Source of the DNA: Deuterostichococcus epilithicus
Taxonomy: Eukaryota; Chlorophyta; Trebouxiophyceae; Prasiolales; Stichococcaceae
Direction of reading: 5' to 3'
Length of the DNA stretch: 64,000 nt
NCBI GenBank assembly: GCA_033439295.1
Contig: JAVTLE010000001.1
Location: 620,001 to 684,000, forward strand
In this document: one piece after another, positions 1 through 12,100 of the stretch
How the letters are laid out: each line of letters opens with the position of its first letter
How positions within the stretch are numbered: the first letter of the stretch is position 1
The notes under the pieces: model-generated
What the model saw: the letters and a program-made list of their open reading frames with translations, nothing else
What the model was told of the DNA's origin: nothing
Databases searched by the model: none
Program-made: the position numbers and the translations under genes

Positions 1-21
1 CGCTGCACCTGCCGCTGACAC

Positions 22-3000
22 TTGTACGTGAGCAGCACCTCTGGAAACACCACGTGTCGGGCTGCTCTCCAAGCTTCTGCCGCGGATCCCGCCACGCCCG
101 CGACGCAGACGCATACCACGGATGTATTATTTGACAGTCGCGCACCTGATCGCGCGTGGCAGGCCCTTCATCAGTCTCGATCCGCGCCAGATTGCTTGGC
201 GCCTGACGCGTTCATGTCTTTGAACTCGCAGGAAGCATTTCTCCAGGACGTGGTGAGTCCGCCGATCGGCCCCGACCGAAGTGATGCACGCATTTGCATG
301 CTTTCATTCCCCGCTACGCACTGTTTGATTCGGGGCATGTGCATGACCTGACACCGCATGCCCGCCAGTCCACGCATGCGTCCGCACCGAGCTCCACCCG
401 CTCACCTGCAGTGGGACAAGGACCCCTCGCTGCTGGAGACCATCGGATCATTAACGAACAGCTTCGCGCTCCAGGACACGGGTGCAGCGCCTGTCGTCAC
501 CACTCATGCTTGTGCGGCAACTTCTGTGCTGTGGCTGCAGCAAGGCGCATCAGCGGCAATGCCAGATCCACAGTAAGCCTGCAAGGTGCACTACGTCTTC
601 AGCGTGCAATCATACCATTGTCATATCTTCTATTTCCGATTCGTGCAGGCAACCAGGCGCACGGCGGGGAATCGACCACCCGGCGCGTGAGCAATGGTGG
701 CCTCGCGGAGCTGCAGCACCTGGCGCGCAACCACATGCAGCAGCAGCAAAGACAGCAGCAACAGCAGCAGCAACAGCAACAGCAGCAGCAGGCACGCATG
801 AGTACACGTGTCGTTCAGCCAGCCTTGGGCATGGCCTGCTCGTCAGCATGGCAGCCTCCTCTGTGATGGCCTACAGGGCAAGCAGCAGTGCCGTTGGAAG
901 CACACGCAAGACCTTCGCGTTCATGTACGTTGACAAACAGCTCCTGTGAGTACCACAACGCGCCTTCCCTTCGCAGGCGGACCAGCAGCGGCAGCAGCAG
1001 GCCAGCGCGGCGCCATCTTCAGCCCTGCCGACGTCGCTGGAGGGTCACCGCGTGATCGCCAGCACCGGGTTTGCCATCCCTGCGGACTTCAGGTGCCGTC
1101 GCATGCTCATGGCACGGTTTGTTGGTCGGCCAATGATTTGGGGCCGCTGCATGCGCTCTTTTGCTTGAGAAAAACCTGTCCAATCGACCCCTAACTTGAT
1201 TTGTAAAGGTCATTTTACGTGCAGCGGCCGAACAGTGGACGATGTGTGGGCCCAGATCCACAGTGCCGATGCACCCTATGAGCCGCCGCCGCCCATCGAG
1301 TTGATGCCGCTCGGCAGCTTCCTGACCACAATCGGCGTGCGCTCCATCGAGGAGCCAGGCGGGCAGCCGTTTCCGCCTTCCAGCTACTCGGCTTCCGCTG
1401 CTGCGGGCGCCGGACACCCGCAGCAGCAGCTGCAGCCTCGCGGCCAGGACCTGCCGCCGCTTGCGCTGCCGATGCATCGGCAAGACCAGGTGACTTGTCA
1501 GCAGCCGCTTGCTGCGGGAATGCCGCCTTGTACTCCTCGATGTCATCTTCAAGGCAGGCAACATGAGCATATGCAGGCAGCCTGCCTTTCAAGTACCTGC
1601 AACAGAAGCACGTGCAGGCTGATTGATGAGTGGTACCTGAGCATGCTGTGTGCCAGAGGCGGGTGACAAGATTACGATGTTCCCTCTCGTGGCGCAGCGG
1701 GTCCGAGCGGCGAAACTCTTGCCTGTCTGTGTCTCTTGAACCGCATCCCTGCTGCATTGTTGCAAGCGCCTTCTGTCGCGGCGACGGGCGAACTCCTTCG
1801 CAGGCTGCCCGCCTTACTGGCTGCACCCCAGGGCTGGCGGGCGCTAGCGCCTGCCGCCGGCCAGGAACAGCATGTCGCGTCGCTGCGCCTGCGTCCGGAC
1901 GCCCCACTTTGCACAGCTCCTCTCGAGCCACCCATGGTATCCCACTGCAGGGCCCGCAGTCGCCGTACGGAGACGCGTCGCCCGAGAGCGGCAGCGGGCA
2001 GCGGCGCGGCGACGGCGGCGCCTACGCAGCGCAGCAGCCACAGCTGGATCAGCGACTTGAAGCAGAGCTGCAGCGGCAGCAGCACGAGCACATCGTGCTG
2101 CAGCAGCACCTGGTGGGGTTTTGAATGGTTTTGTTTTGTTCATATTACTGGCAGGGATCGTTTTTCGGGATGGGTTTCCCCTTGGCAGGGGTTGTCCGCC
2201 AAGCAGCAGCACCACGAGCTTAAGCACACCATATTGCGGCAGTTTTGCGGTGCACTTACTGCCCGGCTGCTGGGCTCTGATCGCCTCGTCGTAGACCAGG
2301 TCTCCTGCGTCTGACTGCAGCAGCACAACGGCGTGCGGTGCAGGACGTTAGCGTGTGGACATGCATTAGTAGCAAGTGTCACGCGTATCAGTAGCGAGGG
2401 CAACCAACACATGCACACGACTTCTGCTGTGCCATTTGCAGGCAAGCGTGCAGCAGGGCGGAGCAAATATGTCTTCCGCGAATGCCTTCCTGCAGGGCCT
2501 CCCGTCTTTCGCGCTGGGCCCGTCGCAGCCGCAGCTGCAGCAGCAGCAGCAGCAGCAGGCAAGTGCCCGTGCCCCCCTCCCTTCGCGTCCACCCCTGTCC
2601 CACTGAGGTTTGCAGTCTCCCAGGCGCGACTGCGCTGATCAGCACTTCAGAGTTGCGGCATTGCCAGCTCAATTGCCAGCTCAGGGCAACGCGGTCGGCA
2701 TGGTCCCTGGGCAAGCTTCTGCGCATCCATCGGCGGCAGACTTGCGACATGGTGCTGAAGCGAATTTGTACGCGCAGCTGCGGGGGCAGCATCCGTACCC
2801 GCAAGACCTGGTGCAGCGGCTGCTGCCGGCGCACATGGACGCCGGCGGCGGCGGCCCGGGTGCCCCTGCTGCGCTGCCGCCGCCGGGCTACTCCCGCGGC
2901 AGCAACACGGGCGCCGGCGTGTCTGGAATGGAACAGCAGGGGCAGTACAGTGGCGGCTTCGGCAGTGTCAACGGCAGCGGCGGCGGAGGGTTCAGCGGCG

Positions 3001-4591
3001 CCGGCGGCCCCGGCGGCGACATGAGGCCGCCGCCGCCCCGCGGGGCCGCGGCGGTCACGTCCCACCCGCCGCCGCTGCAGGGCGTGCCGATTGGGCAGCC
3101 CATCGGCGGTGGCGGCTTCGGCGGCGACGGCAGGGTCGGCTTCGGCGGCGGCGGCGTTGGCGGGCCCGAGTTTGGGCTGGCCCCTCGAGAGCCGGGCCAG
3201 CAGCCGCGACAGCCGCCGCAGCAGCAAACGGCCGATGGCGGCAGCCGGTCGCCGACGCAGTCTCCCATGGGGCAGGAGTCTCCCACGCTGCAGCAGCCCA
3301 TGCCTGAGGCACGCCACTGCCTGCCACAGAAGCCTCCCCCCCACGACTGCCGCTGCCGTTGCCATCTGGCACTGGCACGCATATTGGAGGGCCGCTGTCA
3401 CTGCTGGGACACACCTGTGCATAGGCACACAGTGGGCACCCTGCACTGATCAGCACCAGTCGCCGCATTCCGTTGGGCCGTACTTGCGACATCACCAGAC
3501 GGACGCATGTTGCCACCCTTGCGCCGCCCACCTCCGTTCTTCCTCAGCAGGCATGCGTGTCGTCAGGCACTTAGTCTTCCCCTCGCGGCACCGCTCACGG
3601 CGACCGGCTCGTGCCTGCAGATCCCGGGCCTTGGGTCGGCGGCCGGCGCCCCCAAGCCGCCAGCGCCCAGCGCCGCAGCGACGGCCGCGGCGCGGGCGGC
3701 GCGGGTGCGCAAGCGCAAAGAGGCGCCCTCTGGCGCTCCGGAGGAGACGACCAGGGCCGAACTGCGCATGGTGCTCCACCGTCGACTCCTGCAATGTCCT
3801 CAAGAACCTCCTCAGGGACTAGTGCATACCTCGCGATGTGCGAATTGCCTGCCGACTGAACTGCAGACGCTGACGCAGCGTGGGCGCCCCTGCCGCCCAG
3901 AGGCGGGGGGCAGCTGTCGTCGGCGACGGCAGCTTTGGCTTGCCCCATGTTCAGCACACGAGAGCTCATCTGCTGCGCAGACAGACTTCGCGCTCTGGCT
4001 TGCAAACCGACGATTGCGGGCCGTGCGCGCCTTTGCTGTGGCCTGTTACAACCCTGTGCACGCGCTGCACTCCCCACAAGCCAAACATATACTCTGTGTT
4101 GCGCAGGTGAAGAACCGGGAGAGTGCGGCGCGCTCGCGGATGCGCAAGCAGGCCTACACCGAGGAGCTCGAGACCAAGGTGCGGTGGTTTTCCACGGTCC
4201 TTTGAAAGTCAGCTGCGGTGGTTTCCGAGTGACCTCGCTGTGTGAGGTTTTCCAGCTTGAGTGACCAGTAGCACCGTGCCACGGAAACTGCGCCTGGGCC
4301 GCCGTTGCATCCCTCGATCCATGCAAAGGCTGCAAGAACGGAAACCTGCAATGCGTCTGCATCCGGCCTCATCCTCCACCGTCCTGCCCGCGTGGGAGCT
4401 GCGACATCGATCCACCCTGGAATTGACTCCAGAGTTTCTTCTGGTGGAAGCAGGTGGAGCAGCTGCGGAAGCAGAACGCGGAGCTGCGGGAGCGCGTCAT
4501 CCGGGCCTGCCCCGCGCTGGACCCTGCGGCGCTACGGCGCCTGCCCGCGAGCGACAAGCCGCTGCGCCGCACGCGCACCGACCCGACCTGA
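22..4591 (+). CDS. ABI5/ABF-like (group A) bZIP transcription factor, multi-exon
   Basis: Nuclear DNA-binding regulator. The basic region VKNRESAARSRMRKQAYTEE is in the exon at about 4108-4179. A short leucine zipper (VEQLRKQNAELRERV) follows in the last exon, about 4456-4591, which ends in LRRTRTDPT and a stop. That tail matches the C-terminal LRRT-x-T-x-P motif of plant ABF/ABI5 factors. An upstream exon (about 1223-1488) has TVDDVWAQI, matching the conserved TVDEVW motif of the same group. Other likely exons: up to 255 (LNSQEAFLQDV), 410-571, 650-790 (polyQ), 977-1092, 1949-2110, 2442-2558 (Gln-rich), about 2690-3309 (Gly/Pro-rich) and 3621-3768. Known of the family: group A factors act in ABA and osmotic-stress signalling and are phosphorylated by SnRK2 at RxxS/T sites; that role here is inference. 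The start is uncertain, and an exon before the window is possible. Family call sure, exon edges approximate. Confidence 0.8.
736..792 (+). repeat. CAG/CAA run encoding polyglutamine in the bZIP gene
   Basis: A nearly pure CAG/CAA run in the bZIP reading frame encodes about 17 glutamines broken by one arginine. CAA interruptions are frequent, which usually stabilises such tracts. A second, shorter Gln run lies at about 2535-2558. Confidence 0.85.
4181..4246 (+). repeat. Decayed duplicate after the bZIP basic-region exon
   Basis: The donor-side sequence GCGGTGGTTT at 4181 recurs at 4214, 33 bp downstream, and a looser third version (gaggttttcc) follows near 4242. All lie inside the intron that separates the basic region from the zipper. 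Confidence 0.55.
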
Positions 4592-4690
4592 ATCCGACCC
4601 GAATCGTGGAGGAGGTGGTGCGGGCCGCCAACCGGGGAGGCGAGGCGACACGTTGCTGCGTCGCACGCGCGTCATCAGCCCGACCGTGGG
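4562..4690 (+). repeat. Tandem copy of the bZIP C-terminal exon end
   Basis: CTGCGCCGCACGCGC at 4562, which encodes the LRRTR motif, recurs at 4656 as CTGCGTCGCACGCGC, 94 bp downstream and past the stop codon. The second copy would read LLRRTRVISPT. It lies in the presumed 3' UTR and looks like a decayed duplicate of the exon end. Confidence 0.6.
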
Positions 4691-6109
4691 TGGATGGGGA
4701 GAGGCGCTCGCGGCAGGGGAAAGTAGCGCCGCGGCTGCAGCGGCGGCGGCCACAGCGGGGCTGGCCCCGCAGCGAGGGCGAGGCGCCGCAAGGGGGGCTG
4801 CAACGGCAGGCGGCGCTGGGCGGCGCAACTGGGCGCGGGCGACCTCTGGGAAGGCGGCGGTGCTGAGTTGATTGCAAGCGAGCAGTGACCGGGCAGCAAG
4901 GCCCATGGCGAGCCTTTCAAGGGAGGGGCGCATGCCGGCGCGTATCGGAAGGGCATGCGACGGACCAGGACATAACCTGGCGTTGGGACATTCTTACGAC
5001 GGCATAGCAGAGGGAGCCTGCGGCTGCTGCGTGCTGCCCGAGGCGCGCATGGCAGAGGGATTGTGCCACCGCGCAATGCTGTGCGGATGGATGTTGGGGC
5101 GGGGTGGGATTCAATTGCAGGGTCAGGTTTCATGCTTGACAGTGCTGGGCAGGAAATGATAACAGCGACTTGGCCTCAGCTGAGCATCGCCCCTGTGTCT
5201 AGTCGGCGCCGTGCCTCTTGAGTTCGTGCTTTCAGCTCAGCACCTAGGTGTATCAAACGTCGTCAAGACATCACAGTTGCATGCTGGCACACATGCATGA
5301 TTGCTTTCCCTCCTGAACGTACCTTTGTGAGACGGCATGTCAGACTTTGAACTGTCTGGACAATATATGACCTCAGGCATCCAGCCGGCATTCGAACCCC
5401 TGCAGTGCATGCACGCTGGATGTCTCGACCTGGCTGCATCATACCTAGTAGGCACATCTTGCCGCATGGGGAGGAAACCCTGTTACAAACTGTCGCCGGT
5501 CCAAAGCTGCCGGGCGGCCAGATATGAGGGGCGATCGCAGCTGCCCGTTGTGTGGGCGGGAAAGACACCGCATAACCGTTCTGACGGCACTTCGCACATG
5601 AAAGCAGACTGCACGACCGTTCTCAAAATTGCCACGCAGCAGAACAGCAAAACAGCAGTGCATCGTGAGGTAGCTGCTTTTATCTGGCACATTCGCCCCA
5701 GGCCAAACCACTGCCGCTCTCAGCGTGCAAATCAGATTATTCTGTTCCGTGAATCCTGTATGCATGGGGGTGCGCCGTTGTTCTGCCCGCCCCCGCCCGC
5801 CGCCATGCACAATGCCTACTGCTTTGCTCAGGAGCGGGAGGACGCAGCCGCGTCCCTGCCTTGCACGCCAATCCGTGCCGCTCGCACCCAGATGTTGGAC
5901 AGTGCCTGGTGTTGTATTTGGCAGCGGCTGCTGCGACCCCGCAGCCTAGTGGGTATTCTCGTCCGCCTCCCGCGTCGCAATGATCTCATCTATTACAAAG
6001 GCTGCGAATGTCCGACAGGGCAGTGGCTTTCAGGCATCCACTGTGAGGCGCCCCCATACCGGCGCCCACCCCAATCATCCAACGAGCTGCCGTCGACATG
6101 GCCGGCCGG
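4592..6109. other. Convergent intergenic / 3' UTR region
   Basis: Region between the stop codons of the bZIP gene (+) and CDC45 (-). The first 280 bases are very GC- and Ala-codon-rich and are open in two frames, so an alternative C-terminal extension of the bZIP cannot be excluded. The rest has lower GC, and the open frames on both strands show no recognisable domain. No RNA gene seen. Confidence 0.5.
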
Positions 6110-9100
6110 TCAGACGGGGAGCACCGAGCGGCACAGCTGCGTGATCTCGTTGGTAAAGCAGCGGGTATCGTTCGCCCCGATCTGCGCGGTGGCGGGGGAC
6201 TGGAGTCAATGGGGTCATGAAGCAGGAACAACAGGAGAAAGGAAGCGCCACGCATCCACACGCGTATGTCTCGCGTTACCCACGGCTGTCCCACACATTT
6301 GCCCTACTTCGAGCAAGATACACCCGGGCAAGAGTACCAGAGGACGCTCGAGTCCAACGTGCAACACCGTCTCTATTGGAGATGGCAAGCGCGGCAGGCA
6401 GATTGCCTGATGACAGGCCACGTTGCGGCCGCGCCGGCCGCGGCAAGGGGTCCGGCTGTCTGCGCGCGGGCACGACTTGTAAAAGCAAATGTCAAGTAGA
6501 AACCGGAGGGCGCACCTCGATGATGGAGGTGTCAAACATGTCGTGGCGCGATGTGGCGTTGGTGGCCCGCGCCGCCCGCTCGAACAGCGTTCCGAACTTG
6601 GAGCCCTGTGCGCCGCAGGACATGCACGGCTGTCGGACCCGATCAAAGCGCTGGCACTGTCCAGGCATGGTGTTCGTCACTTCGATGTCACGAGGCGAGT
6701 GCAGACGAGGCAGGCGCAGCCCAGTGGCACCCCGACACAGGATGGGCGCCATGGCCGCGGCTCCAGGGTCTAAGGTTTGCCTGCTGCATCGATGCCGGGC
6801 TGTGCCTGTTGCGGCAGTGGAAGCTCATGGCACCGGCCGTCATGCGGCGGCCCACATTCCCGCTTTCCCAGCCCGACTGCTCACCCAGCGGCAGAGCCGA
6901 AACAGGCCATGGCCATGCCCCACTGGAGAATGCGATGTCACTTGGAAACACCATTGGTTCAGTGCCAGTCGATGCCAGTCGGTGCCCCACCTGGCTGGAG
7001 GACAGCTTGGGACGCCCCGAGAAGCCGACCACCAGGCAGCGCCCGTCCGCATCCTTGGGGCCGAACACCACGACCGGCTTGGCGCGCTTGGCATCCTGCA
7101 GGTAGGCGGCGTGGAGGAACGCCGCCAGCTGCCGCAGCGCCAGCGGCTGCGTCTGCGCGGCAGGAGGGGCGGTGTTCGAGTTTCCGAAACCCCAATTTCC
7201 AAAGCTGACCGACATGAGGCAGGGCCTCCTGAGGGGTTGCTTGCAGGGTGCCTTAAACCCTAAAACCTAAATCCTAAGCCTGGGGATGCCTGCCGGTGAC
7301 CGATAATACCCTGCACAGCCGAACGAGGTGTGACTCCCAGCAGGCTGTGTGCGCGGCGGTGGCGGCGGCACCTAAAGGGCGTGCGCCAATCCAGACCAGT
7401 CTGGAGGCCAGGGTCTTTGCAGCACACAGATGGCAGGCAGCAGGCTGCGGCAGGCATCGATCGAGGCATAACGAGCAGCTCAGCGGCGCCGCGGCCTGCG
7501 CCGACAGCCCTTGCTGGCAGCACGCCTCCACAGACCAGCCTGGTAGCTGTGGCAGTCTGGCAGGGCCCGGCAGACTCAGCGGCAGGCACGAACCCGCCGC
7601 CGGAACCCAGCTCACGATGAGGACCGCCGAAACTATGAAACCCAAAAAAAACTCACGATGAGGTCGCGGTGCGTGACTTCCGCATTGGACATGTTGAAGA
7701 CGCGGTGCCTGCTGAAGTTGACGAACAGGCGGCGCTTGATGAGGTCGCCTCCTTCCCTGCACGCAGGCGGGCAGGTGCCATTCTCAGGCGGAGGCAGCAG
7801 TCGGCGTTGCCGCACGCAGGTCGGAATGCAACTGAGACTGCGGCGGCGCCTGCACAGCGGCTTCACCAGCGTCGTGCGGATGCAGCCGCCAGCCCATGCG
7901 TGGATGCTGCCGCGGCCGTTCGACACAGCAGTGCCCCGACTGCATGCGATGCGTGAGCGGGGCAGCTGTTCAGGCGTCCTGGGGTTGCTGCAGGAGGTGT
8001 CTGGGGAGACAGCTCGACAGGGTCACATGCGGGCGGGGTTTAGGGTTTGGGAGCGCACTTGAGGACGGCTGTCTGCAGCTTCTTGGCAAGATCCAGCCCG
8101 GTGCGCATCGTGCCGCCGTCCTTCTCGCCCAGCGCCGCCCACGCCCGCCTGTGTGCACGCAGCAGCCTGTTCAGCGGGACTGGTTACGCTACAAGGTGGA
8201 TGGGGACCCTTGGGGCCGGGGCGAGTCAGTATCATACTTGGGTGTCATTGCCTGCTGCGGGCTTGGTGCTGCCTCGACCGCTGACCGTGTGCCAGCCCGG
8301 TTTTGCTGGAGGCGCGGCCAGCAACTCAGCCAGAAGCGGCTAGCGACACGAGGCGTGCGAGGCACACAGGCCTGCGCCGCTTCCGCAGCGGCTTGCGGCA
8401 GAGGCCGTCATGGCATGCCGGCGGGGTGGCCGCGCACGCACCAGAAGCGGTCGCGCGGGGTGGCCTCGTCGCCGGGCCCCGCCGGCAGCTCCAGCAGCGC
8501 CGTCAGTGACGCCACCACGTCCGACGCTGACAAGTACGCCGCCTGTCGAAAACATGAGTGATTATAAGCTATTCCAACGTGACCTGGGTCCATTGGGCTT
8601 TCAGGGAGAAGTCGCCTAAGGCGCTCTCATAGCGCCGAAGCAGACATCCGCGCAGCGTCTGAGCAGCGCAGGCGCCAGACCGCCGCACAGCCGAGGCATG
8701 GGAGGCCTGCGGCGGCATTTCGGCGGTGCTGTGTGTGCACGAGGGTCTCCTCCCCAAGAAAAGCAAGGCAGCTGTGGTGGGACTTCTGGGATCCGAGATG
8801 AACAGCGATGCAGGTGCACGTCTCAGCGGCTGCTGCTGCTGTCTGAGGTGCATTCCATAGCAGACAGGGTTTATTTCCCCTGGGCGGTGAATCGGCCAGG
8901 CGGGTCAGCACCTACGTGCATTTGCTGTGGTGTACAGCAAAAAAACCCAAGTTTTGAAACACCAAGTAGCGAGGCGCACCCGGTTCCAGCCGTTCTGGAG
9001 CTCGAAGGAGGGGAAGGCGATCTCGGACAGCCCGAACATGGGTGCGTGCTTGCTCAGCCGCGACGGCAGCGCCCGTCGGAAGGCGGGCTGCATGTTGGCT

Positions 9101-12100
9101 GCGGGATTTCAGAGGACACCCAGCGTCAGCACTTAAAGAACGAAAACGCACTGCACACGCTCGCCACACATGGAAATTGCAGCTGAGCAGGCTCCGGGGC
9201 ACGGGTGCAGCTGCTGGAAGCGTGCGCTGCACACCGCAAGCGAGCTCAGCCTTTCGACGACAACCGCCGCCGGGACCCGGCTGCATGCCCGCACTTTGAG
9301 GCTGGCAGGCTGCAGCAGCCACAGCGCTTTGGACTGAACCCAGGGTCACAAAAGAGCGACCTGTCCTCGAGACGTTTTCGTTCCCATTCCTCAAAGGTGC
9401 AGGGAAGAACGCAGGGAGGAACGCGGCACACTGCAGTTGAGCATAGCCTGGGCGACCTGTCCTCAAGACGCTGTCAGTTCCTGTTCCTCAGGGGTGCTTC
9501 AAAACGGGCAAAACGGCGCACTGTAGGTGAGCTTGGCCTGGGCGAGCGGCATGCCGCACTCAACCAGCAGACCCTGCAGCAGCTCCTTGCCCCGGTCCAG
9601 CCACGTCAGCAGCCGCACCGCGACATAGGGGCTGTGCAGCAGCGCCTCGTGCAGCGTCCAGTGCCGCAGCAGCCCCAGCCGCAGGTCCTCGATCGCCCTT
9701 TGAAATCAGAAAGACATAGTTCACAAAGGAGAATAGGTGCCCTGCATCGCCGGCGCGGTGGCGGGGCCAGCCGAGGAACTGCTGAAATGGGCCGCCTGGC
9801 TTGGAGGTTGACGTGGAAAGCGCCAAGCGCCCTTGGGCCGCGAGTCTGACGTGCCTGGGAGGAGGCTGGAGGTCAAGTGGCTTCTGCATGGCGCAGCACC
9901 CTCAGGCAGGCGGTCCTGAAGGCATGCTCTGCTGACAGGCCAAGCAACCCTGCAGATGCTCCACCCGGCCTCTGCAGCCCTGCTCAGACCCTGCACGGCA
10001 GGTCCCCGTCCTGCCGACAATGGGCTGCCGCGCATGATGACAAGCGTGCGCACTTGATCTGGAGGTGCGTGGGGATGCAGATAGTGGTGCGTGGTAACAG
10101 GTGTGCGCACTTGATCTGGAAGTGCTTGGGGATGCGGATGGTGGTGGAAGCGCCGCTGACGGGGTCTGTCACCGAAGCCTCCTCCTCACCGTCCACGTCC
10201 GCATGGTTGGCGACCTATAGGAGAAAGTAACCAAACTCACGTTTGGAACAAGCATGCGATGGTGCACAGATCTTTGACGACAGATACGCTGAGCAGGGGC
10301 CTGGCAAAGGGAAGGCCGGGGAAGTCAGGGGCGCTTCCCGAAGCGGCTGCAACCGGCTGGCCCCGACTCGTGCCTGGCCGGCGCCTCCCACAGCTGCTGC
10401 TCGGCATGCTAGATACCCCAGGGCTTGCGCACGCGCTGTCGGGCGCAACAACAGCAGCACATTACCGCAAGAGCTACTACGCCAAGATGTGAACTCCCGT
10501 GGAGCCATCTCCTCTTGCCGTGCAAAGAGTCCTCACCTCTGTCTCCAGCTGCATGATGGCCTGTAGGTAGCGTTCTTTGGCCACGTGCTGGTGCACCAGC
10601 TGGTCGGTCACGCCCACTATGTGCAGCCTGCGGTGCGACATCATATTTGGCGTTAGTTCGCAAACACCACACCTGCACTCCCATTGCGTTGCTCCTGGCA
10701 TCTGGGCCACGTGCTGATGCACCAGCTGGTCCGTTGTGACGCCCAATATGTGCAACCTGCAGGTCTGGACAGCGAACGCTCAGTATCGCATGCATCAGCC
10801 GGCACATGGAGTATGCCTTCTCCATGCTTCTTCTTCTGACTTCGATTTTTACAATTGCGATGACGCTTGGGCATTAACTTGTGTGTCACGCCCCAATCTG
10901 TGTAGCCTGCAGAGTTCAAAGGCATTTGCATCAGCAAAGGTGCCATTCTTTTCAGCTGTGCTCCACACTGAAGTGTGCCAGCATTGCGAGTTGCAAGCCT
11001 GCATGTTGAGCGCAGCCATGACGGCATGGCTCTACACATGCAGCATGCCGGAGGCAGCGCCGCGCCCTGCACACTGCGCTGCCAGCAGCGGACACTTCCA
11101 AAGCGCAAGGACTCGGCCATGCAGCCAGCCAGAGGGCAGACCCTGCGCCGTCTTGCCACGGAGCCGGCCATAAGACTCAGGGATGAGGGTGAAGGACAAG
11201 GGGTCTGCAGTTGGTCTAGCTGGAGAGGGCTAGCTGGAGAGGGCTGCCTGCTAACCACAGGAGCCGGTTGTCGTCCAGGTGCACTGCGTGAGCGAGGCTG
11301 AACACGAGCATAGCTCTTCAAGAGGAATCTAGGGTTTAGGCGACTCGCCACAGGAGCCGGTTGTCGTCCAGGTGCACTGCGTGCGCGAGGCTGTAAAGGA
11401 TGCCAGAAGCAGGACGGCCCCAGTAGGTGCCGCGCTCGTAGTAGTCCACGCGCGCCTGCTGCCGCGCCGCCCGCGCCGCTTGCCGCGCTGCCCGCGCCGC
11501 CTGCCGCTGCGCATGCCGTGACGCCGGCGGCGGCGCCGCTGACCCGTCCGCCGCCCTCATCCTGCGCGCGATTGGGGTCGCGTTTGCAGCCGATTGGAGC
11601 CGCTTTCGCAACTGCTTTGCACTTGGGATTGGCAGGCTGGGACTGGGCTCTGGGCGCGGTGCGCAGGGCTGCGGAGCTTTGCAACGAGCACACGGCTGGA
11701 TGGCACGCAGGGCAGGGCAGGGCGAGTGCCTGCTGAGCCCGCAGTTGAGGACGGCCCAAAAGGATTTGAAATCAAACACGACCCAACCAGCGAGAACGGA
11801 CATCTGCTGCGGTGCCTCGCACCAGATCCGCACCTCTGCGCTGGCGGCTCATTCTCAACCTCGCTGTCGTCATCGCTGTCTGCAAGGGCAACACGGCAAG
11901 TTTCAGCACACAGGACCAGCAGGACAGGTGGCGCAGAAACATCTCTTCGCAGCAGTCGCAAAAATCAGTAATACAGGAAGGGGAGATCAGGACACATCGT
12001 CCCAAGCACTGAACAGACCGGCGGCCGGCACTTCTGCCATCAAATGCGCAATCTATATTCTTCCTCTGAAACGCGGGATCTACTTTGCAACCCGACAGTT

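Noticed and set aside
2388-3446. 352-residue Arg/Ala-rich open frame (-)
   Set aside because: Antisense shadow of the large Gly/Pro-rich bZIP exon.
5385-5425. Possible tRNA T-arm (minus-strand ggttcgaatgcc)
   Set aside because: The flanks do not form the five-base T stem, and no acceptor or anticodon arm is present at the right distance.
5337-6410. 357-residue open frame (+)
   Set aside because: Overlaps the last CDC45 exon on the other strand, has mixed low-GC composition, and shows no domain.
6217-7263. 348-residue open frame (+)
   Set aside because: Antisense shadow of CDC45 exons whose minus-strand peptides are clearly conserved.
7253-7276. Chromosome end or telomere fusion
   Set aside because: Only about three degenerate units inside an intron of an intact gene; far too short.
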